Of a DNA stretch of 64,000 nucleotides, positions 1-8,294 are shown one piece after another. The notes under the pieces are model-generated. The model had not been told where the DNA came from, did not search any database, and saw nothing but the letters and a program-made list of their open reading frames with translations. Origin of the DNA: Pleurocapsa minor HA4230-MV1 (GTDB lineage: Bacteria > Cyanobacteriota > Cyanobacteriia > Cyanobacteriales > Xenococcaceae); contig JAHHHZ010000028.1 in assembly GCA_019359095.1 (NCBI GenBank), positions 62,001 through 126,000 on the forward strand. Reading direction: 5' to 3'. Position 1 is the first letter of the stretch; each line of letters opens with the position of its first letter. A program made the position numbers and the translations under genes.

Positions 1-442
1 AGCCTGGTAAAATTGCGCCACCAATTAGTTTTCCCTGTTCGTCCACTCCTGTAAAAGTTAAAGCTGTTCCGCCATCAATTACAAGACAGGCTTGATGATA
101 AGTTGCGATCGCTCCCCAAACTGTTAAAGCGCGATCGATTCCGATGGTGGGATAAAGATTAGTTAACTTGATATCTTGTAAACTAATCAAGTTTAATTGA
201 TAATAATCTTGCCAGCAATCTGTTTGATGAGTTACTACTGAAGCGAGATATACTGGAACATCAAATAAACCTTGCCTAATCAAATTAGGGGAAAAAAACA
301 ACTGCGGTAACTGCCTTGGTCTAACTGTGTTTAAGATGTGAGATGTATCCCAAGTATCGATAAGAGTATGATCTTTAAACCATCCCCAGTGCAACCTAGA
401 ATTACCAGCAGCTAATGCTAACCAATTGTATTCATTCTCCAC
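1..442 (-). CDS. coaX: Type III pantothenate kinase (CoaX), 3' end cut off by the window edge
   Basis: ATP-dependent phosphorylation of pantothenate, the first step of coenzyme A synthesis. Translation of the minus strand from a GTG at 442 gives a protein opening VENEYNWLALAAGNSRLHWG, an ASKHA-type N-terminus, followed further on by VIDGGTALTFTGVD and GGAILPG, which are the characteristic CoaX motifs. About 147 codons are visible and the C-terminal part lies outside the window. The start is decided by a TAA codon directly upstream in frame (443-445), leaving GTG as the only sensible initiator. It lies 79 bases downstream of the secreted-protein gene on the same strand. Family call is firm; the start is inferred. 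Confidence 0.88.
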   Translation of the reverse strand, partial: MENEYNWLALAAGNSRLHWGWFKDHTLIDTWDTSHILNTVRPRQLPQLFFSPNLIRQGLFDVPVYLASVVTHQTDCWQDYYQLNLISLQDIKLTNLYPTIGIDRALTVWGAIATYHQACLVIDGGTALTFTGVDEQGKLIGGAILPG

Positions 443-521
443 TTAAGTTTTTAAATACTACTTAACATTTTTATCTTGACATAAAATCTTTTTTATGCAT
501 ATATGTGGGTAAATTGTTTAG

Positions 522-1097
522 CTAATTAAAAAAATCTGTAATGGCTCTTTCAATTGAGCGCTCTACCCCTGTTTGTAAAGTTTCAACCATTACTCTTTCA
601 ATCATCGAGGGACGACGCTGCTGCGTTGCAGTTTGCTCTGCTTGTGCTGTTTCCTGACTCACTAGTGCTTCACCTTTAAAAGTATAACTAAGCATAGTGT
701 TAGCATGATCTTCACTCTTAATTTTATTTTTCTTACTTCCCGTATAAAATTCTTGTCCTGGGAGTAATTTGATTTGGATTGTGCCACCTGCTTCAGAGAT
801 CATGCCTGCATGAACCGCAGTGCTACAAATTCCTGAGTTTAAGGTATAAGTATCAGTTCCCCATATAGGAGTATGAATCAAGTCTTCGGCAGCAGCTTGA
901 CAGTAAAAATGATAGATTTTACCGATGTTTTCCATTTTGTCTATGCCCATGCTGCTTAATTTACTATTCCAGCCTATTTCTGGCACTTTTTCTTCAGCGT
1001 TTTGAGCCATAACGGGTTGCCAAGAGGTTACACTAGTAGCGATCGCTAGACTAGTAACGATAAATTTTAGTTGTGAACTGATTTTAATAATTTTCAT
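522..1097 (-). CDS. Secreted or periplasmic protein of unknown function (191 aa)
   Basis: I do not recognise the family. The N-terminus (MKIIKIS, then a hydrophobic stretch to about residue 30 ending in VMAQ) looks like a Sec signal peptide with an Ala-X-Ala-like cleavage region, so export is likely. The mature part contains three cysteines (in FYCQAAAED and SGICSTAVHAG) that could form a disulfide, and an LCCL-like flavour around GICSTAVHAGMI and GGTIQIKLLPGQEFYTGS. LCCL domains share exactly this order of Cys-Ser-x-Ala-x-His-Ala-Gly and a downstream YxGS, so an LCCL-related extracellular domain is my best guess. The C-terminal 40 residues are charged. It stands alone between dacB and coaX. 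Confidence 0.7.
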   Translation of the reverse strand: MKIIKISSQLKFIVTSLAIATSVTSWQPVMAQNAEEKVPEIGWNSKLSSMGIDKMENIGKIYHFYCQAAAEDLIHTPIWGTDTYTLNSGICSTAVHAGMISEAGGTIQIKLLPGQEFYTGSKKNKIKSEDHANTMLSYTFKGEALVSQETAQAEQTATQQRRPSMIERVMVETLQTGVERSIERAITDFFN

Positions 1098-1274
1098 CTG
1101 CTTTTTAATTATTTGTTAAGCGATTTCTTTTCAGCCAAAATTAAATTTAGATCAATTAATTTTAATAATTATTTGTTAGCTGAAATACTAATGCAACAAC
1201 ACAGTATTTTAATAATTTTGTCTTAATTTTATTGATATCTTTATCTAATCCTGGGAACATTATTTCTACAGTGA

Positions 1275-2771
1275 CTAGTGACACTGCTCAAGACGGCTTA
1301 CGATCACCACTATTTCATCAATCGCTTGGCGAATTTGTTTGTTTTCTAATTCAGAATTGTTGACTAGGATACTAAAAACCAAAGTAGAGTTTGACTGAGT
1401 TTGTAGATATCCTGCTAATGCTCCCACTTCCGTCAAAGTTCCTGTTTTAGCCCAAAGATTATTTTGTACAGAAGTGTTAATAAAACGGTTTTTTAACGTC
1501 CCATCAATTCCCGCTGTAGCTAAGGAATCAAGGTAAGCTTGAGCTATTTTAGGTTCTGTTGTTTGCGACATTAGCCGTAAAATTTTCACTAGTGTTTGAG
1601 GTGTAACTAAATTTTGGCGAGATAAACCAGAAGCATCAACTAAAATATATTCATCTGGCTTAATTCCTATCTGTTTAAGACTTTGGTTAATAGCATTAAT
1701 AGGTGTTTCTACCTGTAATTTTTGGGCTAATATCTTACCTAGCGCCTCCGCATATAAATTATTACTTTCTTGATTAATTTCAGTTAATATTTTTTGCAAA
1801 GGTGGAGCATAAATTGCCGTTAGTTCTGGCTCTAATAAATCTAGATTCTCTCGTTCGACTACAGTACCTCTAGTAACAGTAATACCCGAGCGCAAGAGAT
1901 GAAAACGTAGTGATTCTAAGAAATATTGAGCAGGATCTACTACTGCTAAATTCCAAACATCGGGAGGTTCATTAACTGCTAACTTTCCGCGCAGCATTAA
2001 TAGTGGTTGACCCAGATCTCGATCGATTTCTACGGCATATTCAAGATCTGTTCCTGTAGTAGCGTGGTTAATCACCCGCCACTGATTAGCAGCGATCGCA
2101 TCATCCCAAAAGAATTTTACAGGCTGTCCAATCTGCTGGGGTAACAAAGTGAGAGTAACGGTATTCTGGTTGAGAATAGTGCTGTTAACTGCCGTGGCAA
2201 AATAACTATGAACATCTGCCCATTCCCAGCTTGGGTTAATTGTCGGTGGAGTAAAATAACTATCGTCAATAATTAAGTTTTCAATTTTTCTCACTCCTTT
2301 GAGTTGCAACTGATGTACTATATTTTTTAGGCTTTGAGTCGATATAGTGGGATCTCCTTGTCCTTTAATCCGTAGAGAGTTCAACACGGGAGGCTTTCCC
2401 TGACTATAAATTGGTGTCTTAATTCGATAATCTGCACCCAATTCTAATAACCCCGCAGCAGATACTAGTAGTTTTGCCGTCGAAGCAGGATTAAAAAACT
2501 TATCCCCATCAAGACTATATAAAGACTTCCCTGTAAGAGTTTGAATTTCAATTCCCCAACGCGATCGCACTAACTCAGGACGATTAATTATCTGTTCAAT
2601 CCCTTTGGCTAAATCTTGCTGGCAAAAACGTTGTGGCTGCTTGGCTATATCTTTTTCCAGAGCGATTTTTGACTGTCCTGTTGAAGCTAAAGTTGCCGAC
2701 ATGATTAGGGGATTGATAGAGAATAAAGCCAATAAACTCAACCCTTGAAAGCAAGCAAAAACTAATTTCAT
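1275..2771 (-). CDS. dacB: D-alanyl-D-alanine carboxypeptidase/endopeptidase, PBP4 (peptidase S13) family
   Basis: Periplasmic low-molecular-weight penicillin-binding protein that trims or cleaves peptidoglycan peptides. With the start at 2771 the product is 498 aa, with a hydrophobic signal sequence at residues 1-30. The three active-site motifs of the serine penicillin-recognising fold are present: SxxK (STAK, 97-100), SxN (SNN, 336-338) and KTG (442-444). A longer open frame reaches 2942, but the start MKLVF at 2771 begins exactly where the signal peptide begins and matches the start of the duplicated copy upstream (MQLVF at 3464), so I chose it. A truncated copy of its 5' end lies 450 bases upstream in the same direction. 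Confidence 0.9.
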   Translation of the reverse strand: MKLVFACFQGLSLLALFSINPLIMSATLASTGQSKIALEKDIAKQPQRFCQQDLAKGIEQIINRPELVRSRWGIEIQTLTGKSLYSLDGDKFFNPASTAKLLVSAAGLLELGADYRIKTPIYSQGKPPVLNSLRIKGQGDPTISTQSLKNIVHQLQLKGVRKIENLIIDDSYFTPPTINPSWEWADVHSYFATAVNSTILNQNTVTLTLLPQQIGQPVKFFWDDAIAANQWRVINHATTGTDLEYAVEIDRDLGQPLLMLRGKLAVNEPPDVWNLAVVDPAQYFLESLRFHLLRSGITVTRGTVVERENLDLLEPELTAIYAPPLQKILTEINQESNNLYAEALGKILAQKLQVETPINAINQSLKQIGIKPDEYILVDASGLSRQNLVTPQTLVKILRLMSQTTEPKIAQAYLDSLATAGIDGTLKNRFINTSVQNNLWAKTGTLTEVGALAGYLQTQSNSTLVFSILVNNSELENKQIRQAIDEIVVIVSRLEQCH

Positions 2772-2907
2772 GTACGAAAGCAAAATTTCAACTAATAAAA
2801 CTCGCGCAAAGACGCGAAGGCGCAAAGATCTTATCCCAGATTTCACAGGTGTGAGCGGAGAATTTTGTATTTTAAAAGGTTGTAAAATATTGAAGAGCCT
2901 AATAAAT

Positions 2908-2990
2908 ATCAGAGTACAGGATTTTGACCATTGCGGCATCATCGCTGAAATCTGCGATGAAATAGGGCTGGAGGTAGCTATTTATGAAAG
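2908..2990 (+). pseudogene. Transposase N-terminal relic (DUF4277 / IS1634-like)
   Basis: The plus-strand translation here reads IRVQDFDHCGIIAEICDEIG, which closely resembles the first residues of DUF4277-type transposases (pattern LDHxGIIAGxxDEIGL). Nothing of the catalytic domain follows; the frame ends within about 30 residues and runs into the antitoxin-like gene. Just upstream, 2804-2827 holds a GCGCAAAGACGCGAAGGCG-type short repeat common in cyanobacterial intergenic DNA. Interpreted as the stump of an IS that inserted between the two dacB copies. Recognition rests on a short match. Confidence 0.5.
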
Positions 2991-3211
2991 CAACAGAATT
3001 TGATGCTAAATTCGAATCTGGAGAAGAGATCACTGAGTTATTGGATCTTACCCAAGTTCAACGTCCTGGTCATCAGCAGAAACGAGTCAACGTTGATTTT
3101 CCGACATGGATGGTTAAGGCACTCGATCATGAAGCACAAAGATTGGGTGTAACTCGCCAGTCAATTATTAAGATCTGGATTGCTGAGCGACTCGAACAGT
3201 TAACTCGTTGA
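2984..3211 (+). CDS. Ribbon-helix-helix (CopG/BrnA-like) antitoxin, apparently solitary
   Basis: 75-aa protein. The C-terminal half has the RHH pattern: a short beta strand (KRVNVDFP), then two helices (WMVKALDHEAQRLGV and RQSIIKIWIAERLEQL). Such proteins are DNA-binding antitoxins that repress their own operon and neutralise a toxin such as BrnT or RelE. Here no toxin frame is found next to it: upstream is a transposase relic and downstream the antisense dacB fragment. The start ATG at 2984 overlaps the end of the relic. Function as an antitoxin is inferred from the fold; it could act only as a regulator or be a leftover of a decayed pair. Confidence 0.7.
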   Translation: MKATEFDAKFESGEEITELLDLTQVQRPGHQQKRVNVDFPTWMVKALDHEAQRLGVTRQSIIKIWIAERLEQLTR

Positions 3212-3219
3212 ATAATTTT

Positions 3220-3464
3220 AAAGACTTCCCTGTAAGAGTTTGAATTTCAATTCCCCAACGCGATCGCGCTAAGTTAGGACGATTAATTATCTTTTCTATA
3301 GCTAAGGACAAATCTTGCTGGCAAAACCGTTTCGACTGATGAGCTACATTTGGTAAAGTTGCTCTTAATTCTCCCTGCGCCAAAGTCGCGGTGATGAAAA
3401 GAGGATTGCCCAAGAGAAAACATGACAAGCTCAGCAGCTTGAGCCAACTAAAAACTAATTGCAT
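3220..3464 (-). pseudogene. Truncated duplicate of the dacB 5' end
   Basis: Starting MQLVF at 3464, about 80 residues align with the N-terminus of the intact dacB (signal peptide, then RFCQQDL, IINRP, ARSRWGIEIQTLTGKSL). The homology stops abruptly at 3220; beyond it the frame runs antisense through the antitoxin gene. At DNA level the first 48 bases from the breakpoint (3220-3267) are identical to 2521-2568 in dacB (allowing one base of boundary uncertainty), and similarity continues with more divergence towards the 5' end. No penicillin-binding active-site motif remains. It is a broken tandem copy of dacB. Confidence 0.85.
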
Positions 3465-3584
3465 CTAAAGACGATTTATCAATTGTTAATTGATTAGCTT
3501 ACCCTTTTGCACTGATAATTAAGTATAGGTAACAATACTAGGTTTAGATCATAAACGGCGATCGCTTTTTAGAGGATAATAATA

Positions 3585-4646
3585 ATGTTGGATAGTAAAT
3601 CAGTTTTAGAAGTATTAAGACCCGTACAAGATCCAGAGCTACAAAAGAGTCTTGTTGAACTGAATATGATTCGCAACGTCGTAGTTGATGCGGGAAAAGT
3701 TAGCTTTACTTTAGTATTAACCACTCCTTCGTGTCCCCTGCGCGAATTTATCGTCGAAGACTGTCAGACAGCAGTTAAAACCTTGCCAGGAGTAGAAACC
3801 GTCGAGGTAGAAGTTACTGCCGAAACTCCTCAGCAAAAATCCTTGCCCGATCGCACTTCTGTACCAGGAATCAAGAATATTATCGCTATCTCTAGTGGCA
3901 AAGGTGGAGTGGGAAAAAGCTCTGTAGCAGTTAATGTGGCTGTTGCTTTAGCTGCCAAAGGTTCTAAGGTTGGTTTGCTAGATGCAGATATTTATGGCCC
4001 AAATGCCCCCAATATGTTGGGCTTGTCTGATGCCAAAATTGCGGTAAAACAGGGTAAAGCTGGCGAAATACTCGAACCTGCTTTTAATCACGGCGTAAAG
4101 CTTGTTTCTATGGCATTTTTAATCGATCCAGATCAGCCTGTAATTTGGCGAGGGCCAATGCTTAACGGGATTATTCGTCAGTTTCTCTATCAGGTGGAGT
4201 GGGGGGAATTAGATTACTTAGTCGTTGATATGCCTCCTGGTACGGGAGATGCTCAGTTAACCATGGCTCAGGCTGTACCGATGGCAGGAGCGGTAATTGT
4301 GACGACACCCCAGACTGTATCCTTAATTGATGCTCGTCGTGGTTTAAAAATGTTTCAGCAGTTAGGAGTAAATCTACTGGGAATTGTCGAAAATATGAGT
4401 TATTTTATTCCCCCTGACATGCCAGAAAAAAGCTATGACTTATTTGGTTCAGGTGGTGGAGTTAGAACGGCTCAAGAGCTTGAAGTTCCCTTGCTTGGCT
4501 GTGTTCCTCTAGAAATTGCCCTCAGAGAAGGAGGTGATAACGGGGTGCCGATTGTAGTTGCCGCGCCTGAGTCTGAATCGGCTAAAGCTCTAGTGGCGAT
4601 CGCGGAACAAATTGCAGCTAAAGTGTCGATCGCTGCTTTGGTCTAA
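3585..4646 (+). CDS. mrp: Mrp/NBP35 family iron-sulfur cluster carrier ATPase
   Basis: 353-aa P-loop protein of the Mrp/ApbC family, thought to bind and transfer Fe-S clusters to apoproteins. An N-terminal MIP18/DUF59 domain (about residues 1-90, with TTPSCPL) precedes the deviant Walker A motif GKGGVGKSS (about residue 106), the switch region DADIYGPN, and DMPPGTGDAQ. The C-terminal CxxC pair of E. coli-type Mrp is absent: after VENMSYF comes IPPDMPEKSYDLFG, as I expect for the cyanobacterial branch. ATG at 3585 is preceded by AGAGGA. It stands alone, divergent from the dacB relic. Confidence 0.93.
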   Translation: MLDSKSVLEVLRPVQDPELQKSLVELNMIRNVVVDAGKVSFTLVLTTPSCPLREFIVEDCQTAVKTLPGVETVEVEVTAETPQQKSLPDRTSVPGIKNIIAISSGKGGVGKSSVAVNVAVALAAKGSKVGLLDADIYGPNAPNMLGLSDAKIAVKQGKAGEILEPAFNHGVKLVSMAFLIDPDQPVIWRGPMLNGIIRQFLYQVEWGELDYLVVDMPPGTGDAQLTMAQAVPMAGAVIVTTPQTVSLIDARRGLKMFQQLGVNLLGIVENMSYFIPPDMPEKSYDLFGSGGGVRTAQELEVPLLGCVPLEIALREGGDNGVPIVVAAPESESAKALVAIAEQIAAKVSIAALV

Positions 4647-4779
4647 AATATGTTTTGATTACTTTTAATTACTTTTTAGTTGCTTAAGTATTTTTTCTAT
4701 CTATTAGTAGAAGCAAATCTCTGTGTGAAAGCTTTAAGGTGAAACATATTACAGAGCATTATCTAGCAGAAATATTTTC

Positions 4780-5127
4780 ATGAGCGACACCAAAGTTAAA
4801 AAAGTAAACTCTAGCAGTTCACCAACGGGTGATATGGGTCAAAAGTATTTGAGCGCAGGAAAAAACCTTGCCATGCGTCTTTGGGAAAACGAACAACCAG
4901 CAGAACCAAAACCTGAAGCAGCAAGAGAATACGAAACTGTAGGCTATGTCATTAAAGGAAAAGCCGAGTTACATCTACAAGGACAGGTAGTTAAATTAGA
5001 ACCTGGTGATTCCTGGATCGTGCCACAGGGAATATCCCACACCTATAAAATCATTGAAGCGTTCACCGCCATTGAGGCTACTAGTCCCCCTGCCAGAGTT
5101 GATGGTAAAGATGATTCGTCAGGCTAA
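4780..5127 (+). CDS. Small cupin-domain protein
   Basis: 115 aa with a single cupin_2 barrel: the two conserved motifs are around YETVGYVIKGKAELHLQGQ and GDSWIVPQGISHTYK, with the histidine of motif 2 (SHTY) retained but only a weak set of metal ligands in motif 1 (no HxH). The N-terminal 20 residues are Ser/Lys-rich and probably disordered. Such proteins are metal-binding or small-ligand binding; the substrate cannot be told. It follows mrp by 133 bases and converges with fmt (37 bases between stop codons). Confidence 0.8.
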   Translation: MSDTKVKKVNSSSSPTGDMGQKYLSAGKNLAMRLWENEQPAEPKPEAAREYETVGYVIKGKAELHLQGQVVKLEPGDSWIVPQGISHTYKIIEAFTAIEATSPPARVDGKDDSSG

Positions 5128-5164
5128 TTCTCGATCGGGTTCGATTAGCGATCAAGCAACGGTT

Positions 5165-6166
5165 TTATCCATTGGCAATCTGAGTTCCCACCGCTAAACG
5201 CATTCCGTTAACAAAGTCCCATCCAGATTGAGGACGTTTTCCTGCAAGCTGTACTTGTTTAAGCAGTAACAACCCCGAACCTGTTTGCACGATCGCACCA
5301 TGGTTTTTAACGTTCTTGACTATTTCTCCTGGTTTACCTGCAAGGGAAGCTAATTCGTCATACTCTTGCTTGATACTGGCATATTCTGTGGGTAAATCAT
5401 TAATTGTGTCTGGAGTAATTGGGACTGTAGCGCTAATTTTTAGTTTCTGATCGTTTAAGGTGGCGTAACAGTTAGGGAAAAAACCTCTAACTTGATTGTG
5501 AATCGCGATCGCACTTTTTGACCAATCAAGGGCAAAGTCAGCTTTATCAATTAATCGAGCATAGCTAGCCTGGTTCTGATCTTGAGGCGTGGGAGTTATA
5601 GCTTGTTGTTCTAGTTTAAATAAAGTTTCTAACAGCAAGTCTGCACCCTGATTAGCTAGGGTAATCGCTAAATCGTGAACATTATCGAGTAAGTTAATCT
5701 CTGTTTCAGCTTTAAGCAGCATATCTCCCGTATCCATGCCAACATCCATCAACATTGTCGTAATTCCGGTAGTGCGATCGCCATTTACAATGCTCCACTG
5801 TATTGGTGCAGCACCACGATATTTCGGTAACAGAGAACCATGAACGTTGACACAGCCAAGCTTAGGCAGCTTAAGTATCTCCCCAGATAAAATCTGTCCA
5901 TAGGCAACAACGACAAAAGCATCCGCCTCCGTAGCCACAAGATTACGGATAGTTTCCCGATCTTTTTTAATTCTTTTAGGTTGCCATACAGGTAAATGAT
6001 GCTCTAGCGCCACCTGTTTAACAGCGGAAGGCTGGGTTTTATTACCGCGTCCCCTTCTTTTGTCAGGCTGTGTCACCACACCTAGCACCTCAATTGTCGA
6101 GTCTGACAGCAGCTTATTCAAAGTAGGAACAGCAAATTGCGGAGTACCAAAAAAAACAATTTTCAT
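5165..6166 (-). CDS. fmt: Methionyl-tRNA formyltransferase
   Basis: Transfers a formyl group from 10-formyl-THF to initiator Met-tRNA, needed for normal bacterial initiation. 333 aa, close to family length. The N-terminal Rossmann-like domain opens [16 protein letters not shown]; the active-site region is [19 protein letters not shown] with the SLLP signature, and [11 protein letters not shown] follows. The C-terminal OB-like domain (from about residue 205) binds tRNA. It starts 34 bases after the nblS stop on the same strand, with a heptamer array in the gap. Confidence 0.96.
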   Translation of the reverse strand: MKIVFFGTPQFAVPTLNKLLSDSTIEVLGVVTQPDKRRGRGNKTQPSAVKQVALEHHLPVWQPKRIKKDRETIRNLVATEADAFVVVAYGQILSGEILKLPKLGCVNVHGSLLPKYRGAAPIQWSIVNGDRTTGITTMLMDVGMDTGDMLLKAETEINLLDNVHDLAITLANQGADLLLETLFKLEQQAITPTPQDQNQASYARLIDKADFALDWSKSAIAIHNQVRGFFPNCYATLNDQKLKISATVPITPDTINDLPTEYASIKQEYDELASLAGKPGEIVKNVKNHGAIVQTGSGLLLLKQVQLAGKRPQSGWDFVNGMRLAVGTQIANG

Positions 6167-6172
6167 ACATTA

Positions 6173-6225
6173 ATACCCATTACCCATTACCCATTACCTA
6201 TTACCCATTACCATTACTCATTACC
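6173..6225. repeat. Heptamer tandem array (ACCCATT type) covering the nblS stop
   Basis: About seven imperfect copies of ACCCATT. The array includes the last codons of nblS, so the C-terminal residues VMSNGNG and the TAA stop are written in repeat units. Arrays of this kind are typical of cyanobacterial intergenic DNA. Confidence 0.9.
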
Positions 6226-8189
6226 TCTACAGGCTGTTCAACTTCTGCTTGATAAATAGGCAGTTCAAACCAAAAACTAGTTCCTACCCCTACTTCACTA
6301 TCGATATAAACTCTACTATTATGTTTTTCAATAATGTTGCGCACAATAGAAAGACCTAATCCCGTACCTTCGAGGGTATGAACTCGATTCTCGACGCGGA
6401 AAAAGCGTTCAAAGATAGCTTCTTTATCTTCGGCTGAAATACCGATTCCCGTATCGACTATTTCAATTTTGACGGCAGATTGATTTAAAGTATTTGATTC
6501 TGCTTTAGTTTGATAAGCACGAACCGTTACTTTTCCTCCTGCATTAGTAAACTTGAGACTATTACCAACTAAATTAGTCAATACTTGTAGCAGCAAATCA
6601 TAATTACCCAAGACAGGAGGAAGATCGTTTTCGATTTCTTGATATAGTTCAATCCCCTTATCCTTGGCGTTTAACTGACAAGTCCTTAAAGTCTGTTCTA
6701 TAGGTTGGCTGAGATAAACTTCGCTCAGATCGTAAGCGCGAGATGACTCTAGACGAGATAAGTCTAAAACGTCATTAACCAAACGAGTTAAGCGATCTGT
6801 TTCATGGTTGGCAGTGTCTAAAAACTCTCGGCGTTGTACATGAGTTAGATCTTCACCATATTCGGAGAGGGTTTCAATAAAAGATTTGATATTAAATAGA
6901 GGCGTTCTTAATTCGTGGGAAACATTACTAATAAACTGACTTTTAGCTTCGTTTAATTCCACCTCACGAGTAATATCCTGAACCGTCATGGCAATACCTT
7001 TGATGTTCGTGTTACCACCGTCTAAAACTCGGCTTAATAATACGCGGATTGTTCTGGGGACAGGTTTTTGCAGGGTAATCCGAAATTCATCGCGATCGCT
7101 TACATGGTCTAGATGATGTTGTTCGATCTGGTCTCCAGAATCTTCTTTGGCAGCCTCAATTTTTCTCTCAATCATTTGATACAGAGGCTTGGTTAACTTA
7201 GTGGTTAACTCGGAGGGAAGGCGATGCAGAATATTATCACCGATCGCATTTTCTCCCCAACCAAAGATACTTTTAGCCGTGGGATTGACCAAAATAATGT
7301 GCATTTCAGGGTCAATTAGCACTGCGCCATCGGCAATAGTCGAAACCAGAGTTTCTAACTTGGCTTTTTCTGAAGTTAGTTCTTCAACATTTTGTTCGTT
7401 ATAGTTTTCCAGCTTTTCCGCCATCAAATTAAAGCTAGAAATTAATTCTCCTAATTCTCCTCTGAGGGGTAGATCGATTCTCTGCTTAAAGTTTTTCGCT
7501 GCAATGTTTTTGACCCCCACTAAAAGCTCTTTAATCGGTCTGGTGATCATCAAAGCATTAAATACGTTACCCAAGATGACCATTGCCCAAATGGTAATAA
7601 ATACGGCAATAGTTACATCCCGCGTCAGATTAGAAGACGCTACAATCGTCGGATTGGGATTGATGCCGACTGCCAATACTCCTAAATACTCTCCATTGTG
7701 ACTCAAAGGCACAAATACATCCGTTACCTGACCATTAGGAGTCTGATGCTGACGGATGAAAGGAAGATCGCTATTTTGGGCATAGTCTTCTGGCAGGGAA
7801 ATACGGCGTTCGATAGTTAGAGCATTCTGAATTTCTGCTTGAGAATAGGGAATGCCAAAAAAGATATTGCCCGATTGATCGGCATAGATAATGTAGCGAA
7901 TACTTGAGGTGCTGCGATAAAAACGAGTCGAGAAATCAGCTAATCCTTGAAGATTATCTTCTGCCACTAAAGGCGCAGCATTAGAAGCAATTAAGATGCT
8001 TAGGTCACTACCAAAACGAGTATCGTTGATATTAGATTGCAGTTGAATCGTGTTTACTGCCCAAAAGGTTAAACTACTCATAATCAAGGAAACAACCAAG
8101 GTGGCAGCAGCCATCAGCTTAGTCTGGAGAGTAAACTCAGACCACCAGAGGGCAATAATTTCTTTGATTTTGGTAATAAAAGTTAACAA
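6201..8189 (-). CDS. nblS: NblS/Hik33 (DspA) membrane sensor histidine kinase
   Basis: Sensor of the conserved cyanobacterial stress pathway (high light, nutrient and cold/redox stress) working with response regulators RpaB/NblR-type. 662 aa: TM1 about 25-48, an extracytoplasmic domain about 50-188, TM2 about 190-213, HAMP 214-268, PAS about 275-400, HisKA with SHELRTPLFN (H425), and HATPase with the N box (N543), G1 DTGIG (579-583) and G2 GTGLG (608-612). This architecture and the sequence LRTPLFNIKSFIETL are diagnostic for NblS. The last residues are encoded by a heptamer repeat. fmt follows on the same strand. Confidence 0.93.
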   Translation of the reverse strand: MLTFITKIKEIIALWWSEFTLQTKLMAAATLVVSLIMSSLTFWAVNTIQLQSNINDTRFGSDLSILIASNAAPLVAEDNLQGLADFSTRFYRSTSSIRYIIYADQSGNIFFGIPYSQAEIQNALTIERRISLPEDYAQNSDLPFIRQHQTPNGQVTDVFVPLSHNGEYLGVLAVGINPNPTIVASSNLTRDVTIAVFITIWAMVILGNVFNALMITRPIKELLVGVKNIAAKNFKQRIDLPLRGELGELISSFNLMAEKLENYNEQNVEELTSEKAKLETLVSTIADGAVLIDPEMHIILVNPTAKSIFGWGENAIGDNILHRLPSELTTKLTKPLYQMIERKIEAAKEDSGDQIEQHHLDHVSDRDEFRITLQKPVPRTIRVLLSRVLDGGNTNIKGIAMTVQDITREVELNEAKSQFISNVSHELRTPLFNIKSFIETLSEYGEDLTHVQRREFLDTANHETDRLTRLVNDVLDLSRLESSRAYDLSEVYLSQPIEQTLRTCQLNAKDKGIELYQEIENDLPPVLGNYDLLLQVLTNLVGNSLKFTNAGGKVTVRAYQTKAESNTLNQSAVKIEIVDTGIGISAEDKEAIFERFFRVENRVHTLEGTGLGLSIVRNIIEKHNSRVYIDSEVGVGTSFWFELPIYQAEVEQPVEVMSNGNG

Positions 8190-8294
8190 GGGATTTGGTA
8201 GTGATAATAAATGTTAAGTTACTTGAATTATAGTTTACCAATTGTGAAACAAAATGATGATTAAGTATTATGATTCGTGCTTTTTCACCAACGA

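Noticed and set aside
2772-2942. 57-residue N-terminal extension of DacB
   Set aside because: Signal peptide begins at MKLVF (2771); the extension overlaps the transposase relic on the other strand.
6173-6225. CRISPR array
   Set aside because: Units are 7 bases, contiguous and without spacers. The same applies to all tandem arrays in the window; no repeat-spacer pattern and no cas gene seen.
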